Below, in pieces: positions 1 through 7,196 of a DNA stretch of 53,356 nucleotides (positions within the stretch are counted from its first letter, which is position 1; each line of letters begins with the position of its first letter). The notes beneath the pieces were generated by a model. That model was given only the letters and a program-made list of their open reading frames with translations. It did no database searches and was not told the origin of the DNA. A program made the translations under genes and the position numbers. This stretch comes from DATARH01 sp050246595 (GTDB taxonomy: Bacteria > Pseudomonadota > Alphaproteobacteria > ATCC43930 > CGMCC-115725): assembly GCA_050246595.1 (NCBI GenBank), contig JBFWVT010000034.1, positions 1 through 53,356 on the forward strand. The letters are read 5' to 3'.

Positions 1-1
1 C

Positions 2-112
2 GATCCGCGCACCACCGAGGACACGTGGCGCCAGATCGGCTCCTTGCTCGATCATTTCACCGCACAGGAATGCGCAAACTACCTCGCCAATGCCGGCTAC
101 GCTTCAACCTGA
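2..112 (+). mobile_element. IS630-family transposase, C-terminal fragment (cut by window start)
   Basis: The reading frame from base 2 to the TGA at 110-112 encodes 36 residues ending in QECANYLANAGYAST. This matches the usual C-terminus of IS630/Tc1-type DDE transposases, which end in a QECANYF-AAGY-type motif, preceded by a W-x-x-IG-x-LLD helix that is also visible. The rest of the gene lies outside the window, so it cannot be said whether the element is intact. It is a different fragment from the IS630 remnant near 52.2-52.8 kb. Confidence 0.75.
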
Positions 113-140
113 TGCGATCACGCTCTAATGCCGACAGACC

Positions 141-1805
141 CTAGCCCGAGAACAGCGACCGTGGCGGGCGTGCCAGTGGCATCAGCATGACCCCGACCAG
201 AAACACCGCGCCAATCATCAACAGCGCGTCGCTGTAGGTCAGCACCAGCGCTTCGCGCTGCACGATTCCGGCGAGCAGCTTGAGGGCGGCCTGCGCCGGG
301 TCGCCCGAGATCAGCGGCTCGAACCGGCTCGTCTGGATTTCAAGAAACTGCTGCACGACCGGCCGCGCCGGGTTGATATCCTCGATCAGGCGGTTCCAGT
401 GGAAATGCAATCGGTCGTTCATGACCGTGCCGATCGTCGCCAGTCCGAGCGCGCCGCCGAGTTCGCGGGTCAAATTGTAAAGCCCGGCGGCGTTTTTCAG
501 CTTGTCGGGCGCGATCGTGCCGAGCGCGATCATATTGGCCGGCAGATAGCAGAACATCAGCGCCACCCCGCGCAGCGCCTGCGGCACGAACAGCTCCCAG
601 AAACCGGTCTGGTTGGTCAGAGCCATCGCGGTCAGGTACATCGAGACCGCGAACAGCGACAGCCCGATCGCCAGCATGATGCGCAGGTCGAGCCGGCGCG
701 CGATCTGCGTGCTGAACGGCGACAGCGCCATCATGAAAAGCCCGGCGACAACGACCGTCACCCCGATCTGCATGCTGCTGTAATCGCGCACCTGCGCCAG
801 AAATAGCGGCACGAGATAGGTCGTGCCGTACATGCCGATGCCGATCAGGAACGTATAGAACGAGCCGAGCGCGAAATTGCGGTTGACGTAGGCGCGCAGA
901 TCGACGATCGGCTGGCGATAGGTCAGCACCCGCCAGAAAAAGAAAACCGCTGCGACAGCGGACACAATCACGGCGTTGCGGATCGAGCTGTCGTCAAACC
1001 AACCCCAGCGCGGCCCCTCTTCGAGCGCGTATTGCAGACAGCCGAGAAACGCCGCCATCAGCAGCAGCCCGATCACGTCAAAATCGCGCAGCAGCGAAAA
1101 ATCCGGCTTGTCGATATCGATCGTCGCCCACACCACCGCGGCGACCAGCAGACCGGGCACGATATTGACCAGAAACAGCCAGTGCCACGACAGCGTCTCT
1201 GTCAGAAACCCGCCGATTGTCGGACCCAAGGTCGATGACAGGTTCAGGATGATCGAGATCATCACCAGCATTGTCGGCAGCTTCGGGCCGCGAAACCTTG
1301 TATAGACCACCGGAAACACCGCCGGCGTGATCGCCCCGGCGGAGAAGCCCTGCATCGCCCGGTACAGGATCATCTCGTTGAGGCTTGTCGCGGTCGCGCA
1401 TAGCACGCTGGAGATCGTAAACCCGAGCGCCGCGATCACAAAGGTGACGCGGGTCGAGAGCAGTCGCGACAGAGTCCCGGAAAACGGCACCATGACCACT
1501 GCGGCGATCAGATACGCGCTCTGCACCCAGGCGATCTCGTCCGCACTGGCCGACAGCCCGCCCTGGATCTGGGTCAGCGAGCTGCTGACGATCTGGACAT
1601 CCATGATCGCCAGAAACAGCCCGGTGACCATCGCCAGCACGCCGGCCCAATCCCGCCAGGTCGGCAGCCGGTCCGGCGCGGCGGCGGGAGGCGGGGAGGG
1701 CGGAACGGGAATCCGCGCCGCCGGAGCGTTCTCCGGGACGCCGGCGGCGGGGCGCGAGCGCGCGAGCCGGACGCGCCGCAGCGGCAGGCTCGCCGTCCAG
1801 CTCAT
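141..1805 (-). CDS. DHA2-family MFS drug efflux permease (EmrB/QacA type)
   Basis: This 554-residue inner-membrane protein resembles the 14-helix DHA2 drug:H+ antiporters. It has a proline-rich cytoplasmic N-terminus (about 50 residues), a first helix containing LAIMDVQIV (DHA2 motif D1-like), the WVQSAYL segment and the GPTIGGFL motif C typical of antiporters. It lies directly downstream of the HlyD-type gene, so the pair should form an EmrAB-like pump, probably with an outer-membrane channel encoded elsewhere. The ATG at 1805 was chosen because ATGs further upstream run into stops within a 17-bp tandem repeat. Regulation is probably by the divergent TetR gene. The substrate cannot be read from the sequence. 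Confidence 0.92.
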   Translation of the reverse strand: MSWTASLPLRRVRLARSRPAAGVPENAPAARIPVPPSPPPAAAPDRLPTWRDWAGVLAMVTGLFLAIMDVQIVSSSLTQIQGGLSASADEIAWVQSAYLIAAVVMVPFSGTLSRLLSTRVTFVIAALGFTISSVLCATATSLNEMILYRAMQGFSAGAITPAVFPVVYTRFRGPKLPTMLVMISIILNLSSTLGPTIGGFLTETLSWHWLFLVNIVPGLLVAAVVWATIDIDKPDFSLLRDFDVIGLLLMAAFLGCLQYALEEGPRWGWFDDSSIRNAVIVSAVAAVFFFWRVLTYRQPIVDLRAYVNRNFALGSFYTFLIGIGMYGTTYLVPLFLAQVRDYSSMQIGVTVVVAGLFMMALSPFSTQIARRLDLRIMLAIGLSLFAVSMYLTAMALTNQTGFWELFVPQALRGVALMFCYLPANMIALGTIAPDKLKNAAGLYNLTRELGGALGLATIGTVMNDRLHFHWNRLIEDINPARPVVQQFLEIQTSRFEPLISGDPAQAALKLLAGIVQREALVLTYSDALLMIGAVFLVGVMLMPLARPPRSLFSG

Positions 1806-1813
1806 CGCCCCAT

Positions 1814-1873
1814 CCGGCTCATTGCCCTGCCCGGCTCATTGTCCTGCCCGGCTCATTGTCCTGCCCGGCTCAT
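1814..1873. repeat. 17-bp tandem repeat (about 3.5 copies) between the efflux genes
   Basis: Units of 17 bp lie at 1814-1830, 1831-1847 and 1848-1864, with a 9-bp partial unit at 1865-1873. The second and third are identical and the first differs by one base. On the coding (minus) strand each copy carries GGACAATGAGC or a close variant, that is a purine-rich stretch followed by ATGAGC. The last copy supplies the TGA stop of the HlyD-type gene. The repeat therefore fills the junction between the two genes with mock initiation sites, while the genuine MFS start lies just beyond it at 1805. Confidence 0.85.
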
Positions 1874-2949
1874 CGTTCGGCGCCGCCGATCCGCGCCGTC
1901 GCGGCCACGTCGGTATCGCCGCTAGGTGCGTTTCGCGTATCGACGCTCACCGTGACCGACAGACCGGGCCGCAGCTTCCGGACCAGCGCCTCATCCCTCG
2001 GAAGCCCGATGCGCACCGGCACGCGCTGCACCACCTTTGTAAAATTGCCGGTCGCGTTGTCGGGCGGCAGCAGGCTGAACTGGGCGCCGCTGGCCGGCGA
2101 AAAACTCTCGATCGTGCCGGTTATGCTCCGGTCGGGATAGGCATCGACCGTGATTTCAGCCTGCTGCCCCGGTTGCATATGGGTCAGCTGCGTCTCCTTG
2201 AAATTCGCGGTGACATAGACGTGCGGCAATGGCACCAGCGCGGCGAGCTGCGTTCCCGGTTTGACGTACTGCCCGACCCGCCCGGCGCGATTGCCGACGA
2301 TCCCGGCGAACGGCGCCTTGATGACCGTGCCGTCGAGGTCGTTGCGGGCGAGGACAAGATCGGCGCGGGTCTGGGCCAGCCGGGCCTCCTCCTCGCGCTT
2401 TTGCGATTCGATGACGGCGAGCTGGTTGCGTTCGGCGACCAGCGCCGCGCGCGCCTTGTCGAGAGCTGCCTGCGCCCGGCGCGATTCCGCCTCGGCGGTT
2501 TCGAACCGCTGCCGGCTCGCAAAGTCGCTGGTGACGAGAGCGGCGTAGCGCCGGTGGTCGAGGCGGGCGCGATCGAGATCGATGCCGGCCGTCTCGACCG
2601 CGGCCGCCGCCTGCTCGATCATCGCCTGCTGATGGCCGAGGCGGTTTGCATAGGTTGCAACGGTCGCCTCGGCCGTGGCCACCGCCGCTTCGGCCCTCGC
2701 CGCCTTCGCCGCGAAGTCGCGATCGTCGATCACGAACAGGACGTCGCCGGGTTCGACCGGCTGGTTGTCGCGGACCCGCACTTTCTTGATATAGCCTTCG
2801 ATCTTCGGGCTGATCACGCTCGTGTCGGCGTGCACGTAGGCGTCGTCGGTGGTCTCGATAAAGCGCCACTCGGTCCACCAGTACCAGCCGGCGCCGGCGC
2901 CAACCGTGAGCAGGAGCGCGGCAACGAGAATGACGGCGGCGTTTCGCAT
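1870..2949 (-). CDS. HlyD/EmrA-family membrane fusion protein
   Basis: This is a 359-residue periplasmic adaptor subunit. A single N-terminal membrane anchor (about residues 5-26) is followed by TTDDAYVHADTS, the classic EmrA/HlyD start of the lipoyl-like half-motif. Next come an Ala-rich alpha-helical hairpin (about 80-205), the second lipoyl half (IKAPFAGIVGNR) and a beta-barrel region with TANFKETQL. The length is normal for EmrA. It is the first gene of a two-gene leftward operon with the MFS permease and starts about 110 bp from the divergent TetR gene, across a palindromic operator. It probably bridges the MFS pump and an outer-membrane channel. Confidence 0.93.
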   Translation of the reverse strand: MRNAAVILVAALLLTVGAGAGWYWWTEWRFIETTDDAYVHADTSVISPKIEGYIKKVRVRDNQPVEPGDVLFVIDDRDFAAKAARAEAAVATAEATVATYANRLGHQQAMIEQAAAAVETAGIDLDRARLDHRRYAALVTSDFASRQRFETAEAESRRAQAALDKARAALVAERNQLAVIESQKREEEARLAQTRADLVLARNDLDGTVIKAPFAGIVGNRAGRVGQYVKPGTQLAALVPLPHVYVTANFKETQLTHMQPGQQAEITVDAYPDRSITGTIESFSPASGAQFSLLPPDNATGNFTKVVQRVPVRIGLPRDEALVRKLRPGLSVTVSVDTRNAPSGDTDVAATARIGGAER

Positions 2950-2977
2950 GGCGCGGAGAGCAGCGTAACTCGACTGG

Positions 2978-2992
2978 ACTGAACCGTTCAGT
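2978..2992. promoter_or_regulatory. Probable TetR-family operator
   Basis: The sequence ACTGAACCGTTCAGT is a perfect inverted repeat (6-bp arms, CCG spacer) midway between the divergent HlyD-type and TetR genes. TGAAC-x-GTTCA-like palindromes are typical of TetR/AcrR operators in front of EmrAB-type pumps. A weak sigma70-like pair for the regulator, TGGACT (2975) and TAGTCT (2999) with 18-bp spacing, overlaps it, which would allow autorepression. This is inferred from position and symmetry. Confidence 0.65.
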
Positions 2993-3058
2993 TCAGCCTA
3001 GTCTGTGCTACCACTCGCCGCCAGCGCAATCGATGCCCACCGCCATCAGCGAGGCCGC

Positions 3059-3700
3059 ATGAGCCGGCCGCAGCGTGTTGCCGCCCTCCGCGAAGACCCG
3101 CGCGGCAAGGCCGAAGCGGTTCTCGCCGCGGCCGAGCGGGAATTTCTCGCCGCCGGGTTTGGCGCCGCGACGATGGACGCGATCGCCCGCGAGGCGAATG
3201 TGTCGAAAGCGACCGTCTATGCCCATTACACCGGCAAGGAGGAGCTGTTCGGCGCCGTCGTCGCGCGTCTCAGCGAACGCCGCTTTCACGGGTTCTCGGT
3301 CGCTTCGCTCGACCCCGGCGATATCGAGGCGTCGCTGACGACGATCGCGGTCCGCTTTCTCGGTCTGGTGCTGTCGCAAGAGGCGATCGCGCTCAACCGC
3401 ATCATCATCGGCGAGGTCAGCCGATTTCCCGAGCTGGGCAGCGTGTTCTGGATGGCCGGCCCTGAGCGCAGCCGGGTTCAGATCGAGGCATTTCTGCGCC
3501 GGGCTGCCGCCGCCGGCTCGCTCGCGGTGCCGGACCCCCGGCTTGCCGCCGAGCAGTTCATCGCCCTGGCGCGCGGCGAGATCCACCTGCGCAGCCTGTT
3601 GCGGCTCGAGGACCCCGGCGACCCCGCCGCTCTGAGCGCCGCAGCCTCGCGCGCCGTCGCGACATTTCTGCGCGCCTTCGGCACGGCCGGGCCGCGCTGA
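3059..3700 (+). CDS. TetR/AcrR-family transcriptional regulator
   Basis: The predicted protein has 213 residues from the ATG at 3059. A GTG at 3005 would add 18 residues but overlaps the likely promoter. The N-terminal helix-turn-helix is canonical: GFGAATMDAIAREANVSKAT, then VYAHYTGKEELF. The C-terminal half is a helical ligand-binding and dimerisation domain. It is divergent from the EmrAB-like operon with a palindrome between them, so local repression of the pump and of itself is the expected role. The inducer is unknown. Confidence 0.92.
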   Translation: MSRPQRVAALREDPRGKAEAVLAAAEREFLAAGFGAATMDAIAREANVSKATVYAHYTGKEELFGAVVARLSERRFHGFSVASLDPGDIEASLTTIAVRFLGLVLSQEAIALNRIIIGEVSRFPELGSVFWMAGPERSRVQIEAFLRRAAAAGSLAVPDPRLAAEQFIALARGEIHLRSLLRLEDPGDPAALSAAASRAVATFLRAFGTAGPR

Positions 3701-4037
3701 CCCGCTCGCGCGCGAAGTCTCCTTTCCAACCCTGTCCCGCAATCCCCGGATCAAGTCCGGGGAGGGTGGGGTGGGGGCATCGACCAGCGTCACGGCCGCC
3801 GTGGCGCCCGCTGCCGACCGGTACAAGTCGCCTTTGTGCGACCCGTCCCCGCGCCAACATCCGCCGCAGTGCGGGCGACAAACCGGACTTGTCCGACCCG
3901 AGGCGGTTGCCGGCACGCAGCCGCTTCTCGGTTGAGCGGTCGTTCCCGCCGGTCTCGGCACCGGCGCGCTCGCAGCGCAACTCCTCCATGCGGGCGCGGA
4001 TTGCCGGGAAATCGTCGGCGGCGCGGGGTCGGGTCAC
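3558..4037 (-). CDS. Small hypothetical protein, MTRPRAADDF-type; 3' end doubtful
   Basis: A strong ribosome site (GGAGGAGG) precedes a GTG start at 4037, 22 bp after the upstream CMD-family gene stops. The first ~25 residues (MTRPRAADDFPAIRARMEEL) resemble a recurrent family of short, uncharacterised alphaproteobacterial proteins of well under 100 residues. The frame stays open for 159 codons and its last ~140 bp run antisense to tetR, through a palindromic repeat at 3744-3762. The true product is therefore probably shorter, and a frameshift may have removed the normal stop. Function unknown. Confidence 0.45.
   Translation of the reverse strand: MTRPRAADDFPAIRARMEELRCERAGAETGGNDRSTEKRLRAGNRLGSDKSGLSPALRRMLARGRVAQRRLVPVGSGRHGGRDAGRCPHPTLPGLDPGIAGQGWKGDFARERVSAARPCRRRAEMSRRRARLRRSERRGRRGPRAATGCAGGSRRAPGR
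3744..3762. repeat. REP-like palindrome downstream of tetR
   Basis: CCCCGGA-TCAAG-TCCGGGG forms a perfect 7-bp stem with a 5-nt loop 43 bp after the tetR stop. The motif resembles a palindrome common in intergenic DNA of many alphaproteobacteria. There is no T-run, so it is called a repeat rather than a terminator, although it may still end tetR transcripts. Confidence 0.6.
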
Positions 4038-4059
4038 GGCTCCTCCTCCGGATCGCGGA

Positions 4060-4623
4060 CTATTCGCGCTTCAGACCCGGCGCGCCGGCCAGAACATCGT
4101 AAAAGGCGAGAGTCATCGAGACGCTGGTATAGTGACCCATCAACGTGATCGCGTCGGTGATCCCGACATGCCCGAGCGCTTCCACCGCGCGGTCGTACAA
4201 TCCCCTCGGCACCCAGCGCGCCTTCGACAGGCAGACCGCCATCTCGTAGATGATCTGCTCGCGCTTGTCGTCGAACGTGGTGGGCAGACCCGACAGCATC
4301 GCCTCGACCTTGTCTTCCGGCAGCCCGACTTCCTTGCCGCGCCGCTCATGCGCTGCGGTCGGGTACGCCGAACGCCATTTGCTGTTGATCACGATGACGG
4401 CGATCTCGCGCTCGCGCTCGGTCAACGAATAGTTGCCCTGGCGGAAATGCCCGCCGACCGCCGCCGCGACCTTCGCCAGTTTCGGGTTGTGCACCCAAAT
4501 CTTGTTCGGTCCGCCGAGCGGGCCGCGCATCCCGGTGACAAAGCGATAGGCTTCCTGCTGCTCCGGCGTCATCCCGTCATAAGGGATCTCGGCATAGCGG
4601 CCAAAAGTCGGCGTCTCGGGCAT
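4060..4623 (-). CDS. Carboxymuconolactone decarboxylase (CMD) family protein
   Basis: The protein has 187 residues if started at the ATG at 4623, behind the purine-rich GAGGGGAGAGA; an in-frame start at 4686 would overlap the amidohydrolase gene. It has the all-helical AhpD/CMD-like pattern with LTEREREIAVIVINSKWRSAYPTAAHERRG in two parts, followed by a helix with REQIIYEMA and the C-terminal LMGHYTSVSMTLAFYD. The CxxC pair of peroxidase-type members is absent, so a redox role is unlikely. Its location after an amidohydrolase suggests catabolism of an organic acid or aromatic; the substrate is unknown. Confidence 0.85.
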   Translation of the reverse strand: MPETPTFGRYAEIPYDGMTPEQQEAYRFVTGMRGPLGGPNKIWVHNPKLAKVAAAVGGHFRQGNYSLTEREREIAVIVINSKWRSAYPTAAHERRGKEVGLPEDKVEAMLSGLPTTFDDKREQIIYEMAVCLSKARWVPRGLYDRAVEALGHVGITDAITLMGHYTSVSMTLAFYDVLAGAPGLKRE

Positions 4624-4660
4624 TCTCTCCCCTCTCCTCAAAGTGGCTTCGGGCGACACT

Positions 4661-5680
4661 CTAACCTTCGCCGATCCGGTAGGCACGCACCGCCGTGTCG
4701 TGGAAAAGCGCCGCGCGCTCCGCGGCCGAGTAGGATTTCGAGAAGCGCTTGAACGCGTTGAACAGCACCGGGTAGGAGAACGAGACCTTGTCGACCGGAA
4801 AGTTGCTTTCGAACATAACGCGGTCCGGGCCGAACCGGTCGATGCACCAGCTCAACAGCGGCGCCATCGCGGCGGCCAGTTCCTCGGAGCCGATCGGCGT
4901 CTCGCGCGTATGCCAGTCAAAGCCGAAGCGCGGCATCCCGACGCCGCCGAGCTTGAGCACGACATTGGGGCATTTCGCCATCTCCTCCATGCCGCTTTTC
5001 CAGGCCGGCATGACCTCGTCGTCGCGATCGGCAAACGGCCCGGTGCGGTTCAGCCCGCCGAGATGATTGAGGATGATCGGCAGATCGGGCACCGCTCGCG
5101 CGAAGGCGGCCAGCTCGGGCAGTTGCGGAAAGCAGACGATCGTGTCGAGCGACAATCCCTTGCGTGCGAGGATTTTTGCGCCGACGCGGAATTCTTGTGT
5201 GCTGAGCACCCCCTCCTTTTCGCGGCTCTCGACCCGCGGATCGGGGTGCCAGGTGCAGATATGGCGGATGCCGCGAAACCGGTTGGGGCTGGCCGCCTGC
5301 AACGCCTCCACGACCGGCTCGACCCGGTCGCCCAGCTTCAGATCGGCATGCCCGACGATGGCGGCGGCGGCGCGGCACGGCCCGTACAGCCCACTGGCGC
5401 TCGCGGCGGCAAGACCCTGGACGAACTCGACCTCGCCGACCGGGCGCGTCTCGACCGGTCCGTCGGCACGGTACATGGCACGCGCCTCGATGAACACGGT
5501 CGAGCGGACGTTGTGGCCGGAACCGACATCTTCCATCAGCTCGTGCAGCAGATAGCGCTGATAGGGGATGCGCGAGAGGCGGAAATCCCAGAAATGATGG
5601 TGCGGATCGCAGATCGGCAATTCCGGCTCCAGGACCGGTTCCTGCGTCAGAGCCAGCCAGTCATTTCCCCCATAAGGCAC
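4661..5680 (-). CDS. Amidohydrolase-2 family protein (PDC-hydrolase-like)
   Basis: A 339-residue TIM-barrel metal-dependent hydrolase. Near the N-terminus ICDPHHHFWDFR gives the HxH metal pair, and LNHLGG and the C-terminal FESNFPVDK contribute the later strand ligands seen in the 2-pyrone-4,6-dicarboxylate lactonase group (PF04909). The start is a GTG at 5680 behind GGGGTGG; no in-frame ATG lies nearby. It runs leftwards into the CMD-family gene, which it overlaps only if that gene uses its upstream start. Hydrolysis of a lactone or similar C-C/C-O bond is likely, with substrate unassigned. Confidence 0.88.
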   Translation of the reverse strand: MPYGGNDWLALTQEPVLEPELPICDPHHHFWDFRLSRIPYQRYLLHELMEDVGSGHNVRSTVFIEARAMYRADGPVETRPVGEVEFVQGLAAASASGLYGPCRAAAAIVGHADLKLGDRVEPVVEALQAASPNRFRGIRHICTWHPDPRVESREKEGVLSTQEFRVGAKILARKGLSLDTIVCFPQLPELAAFARAVPDLPIILNHLGGLNRTGPFADRDDEVMPAWKSGMEEMAKCPNVVLKLGGVGMPRFGFDWHTRETPIGSEELAAAMAPLLSWCIDRFGPDRVMFESNFPVDKVSFSYPVLFNAFKRFSKSYSAAERAALFHDTAVRAYRIGEG

Positions 5681-5854
5681 GATCCACCCCCGTCATGTCT
5701 GCCCCGGACAGGTCAGCCGCCCGGTCGCGCCCCGATGGCGCATAGAAGCACTCCAATCGGGTCCCGCAGTCAACATCCCTCGACGGGAATTCGAGCACCG
5801 GCCGGTCTTGCTGTCGCCCAGAGATTTGAGGCGGGATGGAGTCTGGGCCGCGAG

Positions 5855-7186
5855 TCAGAAATTTTCCAGGCTCAGCACTTCGTCGTCGTAATCATAGGCG
5901 AAGATCTCGGCGTGCCGACCCCAGTCGATGACCGTGGCGAGGACGCGCTCGGCCTCCTCCTCCGATAAATAGTCTTCGAGCTCGCGCAGGAAGCGGGCGG
6001 CGGGGGCGCGGTGGCCGGGGCGTTCGTCGAGCACCCGCCTTACATGCGCCGCCAGCGGGATGTTCTTCAGCAGGGCGGTCGCAAATAGCCGCTTGCGCTC
6101 GAACATGTCCGCTTCCGCATAGGCCCGCCCCGCCGGGGTCAGCTCGATATCGCCGCGGCTGACATTCGCAAAGCCGAGCAGCTGCAATGTCTCGATCATC
6201 GGAAACAGCTCGTCCATGTCGAGATTTTCCGCATCGGCGAGCTTTGGCAGGTCGGCGCGGCCGTTATAGGCCGGCTCGGTCAGCCGTTCGATCAGACCGG
6301 AGAACTGCTGGACGGCGGCGTCGGGCAGGCGGTACCCGATCCCGATCGGCTCCGGCTTGGCGCCGCGCCGCCCGTCGCGGCCCGGCACGGTCGTCAGCAG
6401 CGTATAAACCTGATCGACGATGTGCCGGAACGCCGGGCTTTCCCAATCGCGCGGCCGCGGCAGCGGAACCCGCACCTCGGCGGTGATGCGGCCGGGGTCG
6501 CTGCCAAAGATCAGGATGCGGTCGGACATCTCGACCGCCTCCTCGATATTGTGCGAGACCAGCACGACCCCCTTGGTCGGGATGCGCCGCCGCACCCACA
6601 GCTCGGTCAGATCGCTGCGCAGCGTCTCGGCGGTCAGCACGTCGAGCTGCGAGAACGGCTCGTCCAGAAGCAGAATATCCGGTTTGACGACGAGCGCCCG
6701 CGCGAACCCGACGCGCTGCCGCATGCCGCCCGACAGCTCCTTCGGATAGGCGTTCTCGAACCCGTCAAGCCCGATCTGATCGATCGCCTCGACCGCACGG
6801 CGGCGGCGCTCGGCGCCCGGGACCCCTTGCGCTTCGAGACCCAGCTCGACATTACCGAGCACGGTCAGCCACGGAAACAGCGCGAAGCTCTGGAACACCA
6901 TCGCGACACCGCGCACCGGCCCCTCGACCGGCATGCCGCGGTACTCGACACGGCCCTCGCTCGGTTCGGCGAGACCGGCGAGAAGGCGCAGAAAGGTCGA
7001 TTTGCCGGCCCCCGACCGGCCGAGGATCGCGACGATCTCATCCTCCCGCAACGTGAAATCGACGCGCTCCAGCACGAGCCGGCCGAGATGGTCGGGTGTG
7101 CGGTAGGTTTTGCTGACCCCGACCGCGCGCAGCAGCGGGGCTGCGGTATCGCTTGCGGCACGACGCTCGTTAACAAGTTCCGCCAT
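5855..7186 (-). CDS. ABC importer ATPase with AAA-associated C-terminal domain (nitrate/sulfonate type)
   Basis: A 443-residue ATP-binding subunit. The N-terminal ~265 residues carry Walker A GRSGAGKS, the signature LSGGMRQR, Walker B ILLLDEPF and the switch His in VLVSHNIEEA. The extra ~150 C-terminal residues match the AAA-associated domain (PF09821-like) found on some NrtC/SsuB/TauB-like ATPases. An AAAGGTAGCTGAATG context gives a good ribosome site 10 bp after the upstream permease stop. The pair forms a leftward operon. No periplasmic binding protein is encoded here, so the substrate is not defined. Confidence 0.93.
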   Translation of the reverse strand: MAELVNERRAASDTAAPLLRAVGVSKTYRTPDHLGRLVLERVDFTLREDEIVAILGRSGAGKSTFLRLLAGLAEPSEGRVEYRGMPVEGPVRGVAMVFQSFALFPWLTVLGNVELGLEAQGVPGAERRRRAVEAIDQIGLDGFENAYPKELSGGMRQRVGFARALVVKPDILLLDEPFSQLDVLTAETLRSDLTELWVRRRIPTKGVVLVSHNIEEAVEMSDRILIFGSDPGRITAEVRVPLPRPRDWESPAFRHIVDQVYTLLTTVPGRDGRRGAKPEPIGIGYRLPDAAVQQFSGLIERLTEPAYNGRADLPKLADAENLDMDELFPMIETLQLLGFANVSRGDIELTPAGRAYAEADMFERKRLFATALLKNIPLAAHVRRVLDERPGHRAPAARFLRELEDYLSEEEAERVLATVIDWGRHAEIFAYDYDDEVLSLENF

Positions 7187-7196
7187 TCAGCTACCT

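Noticed and set aside
1814..1873. Short CRISPR or iteron array
   Set aside because: Head-to-tail 17-bp units with no spacers and no replication gene nearby.
1327..2982. Long rightward open frame (551 codons) opposite the efflux genes
   Set aside because: High-GC antisense shadow of the MFS and HlyD genes; composition is Arg/His/Gly-rich and has no domain pattern.
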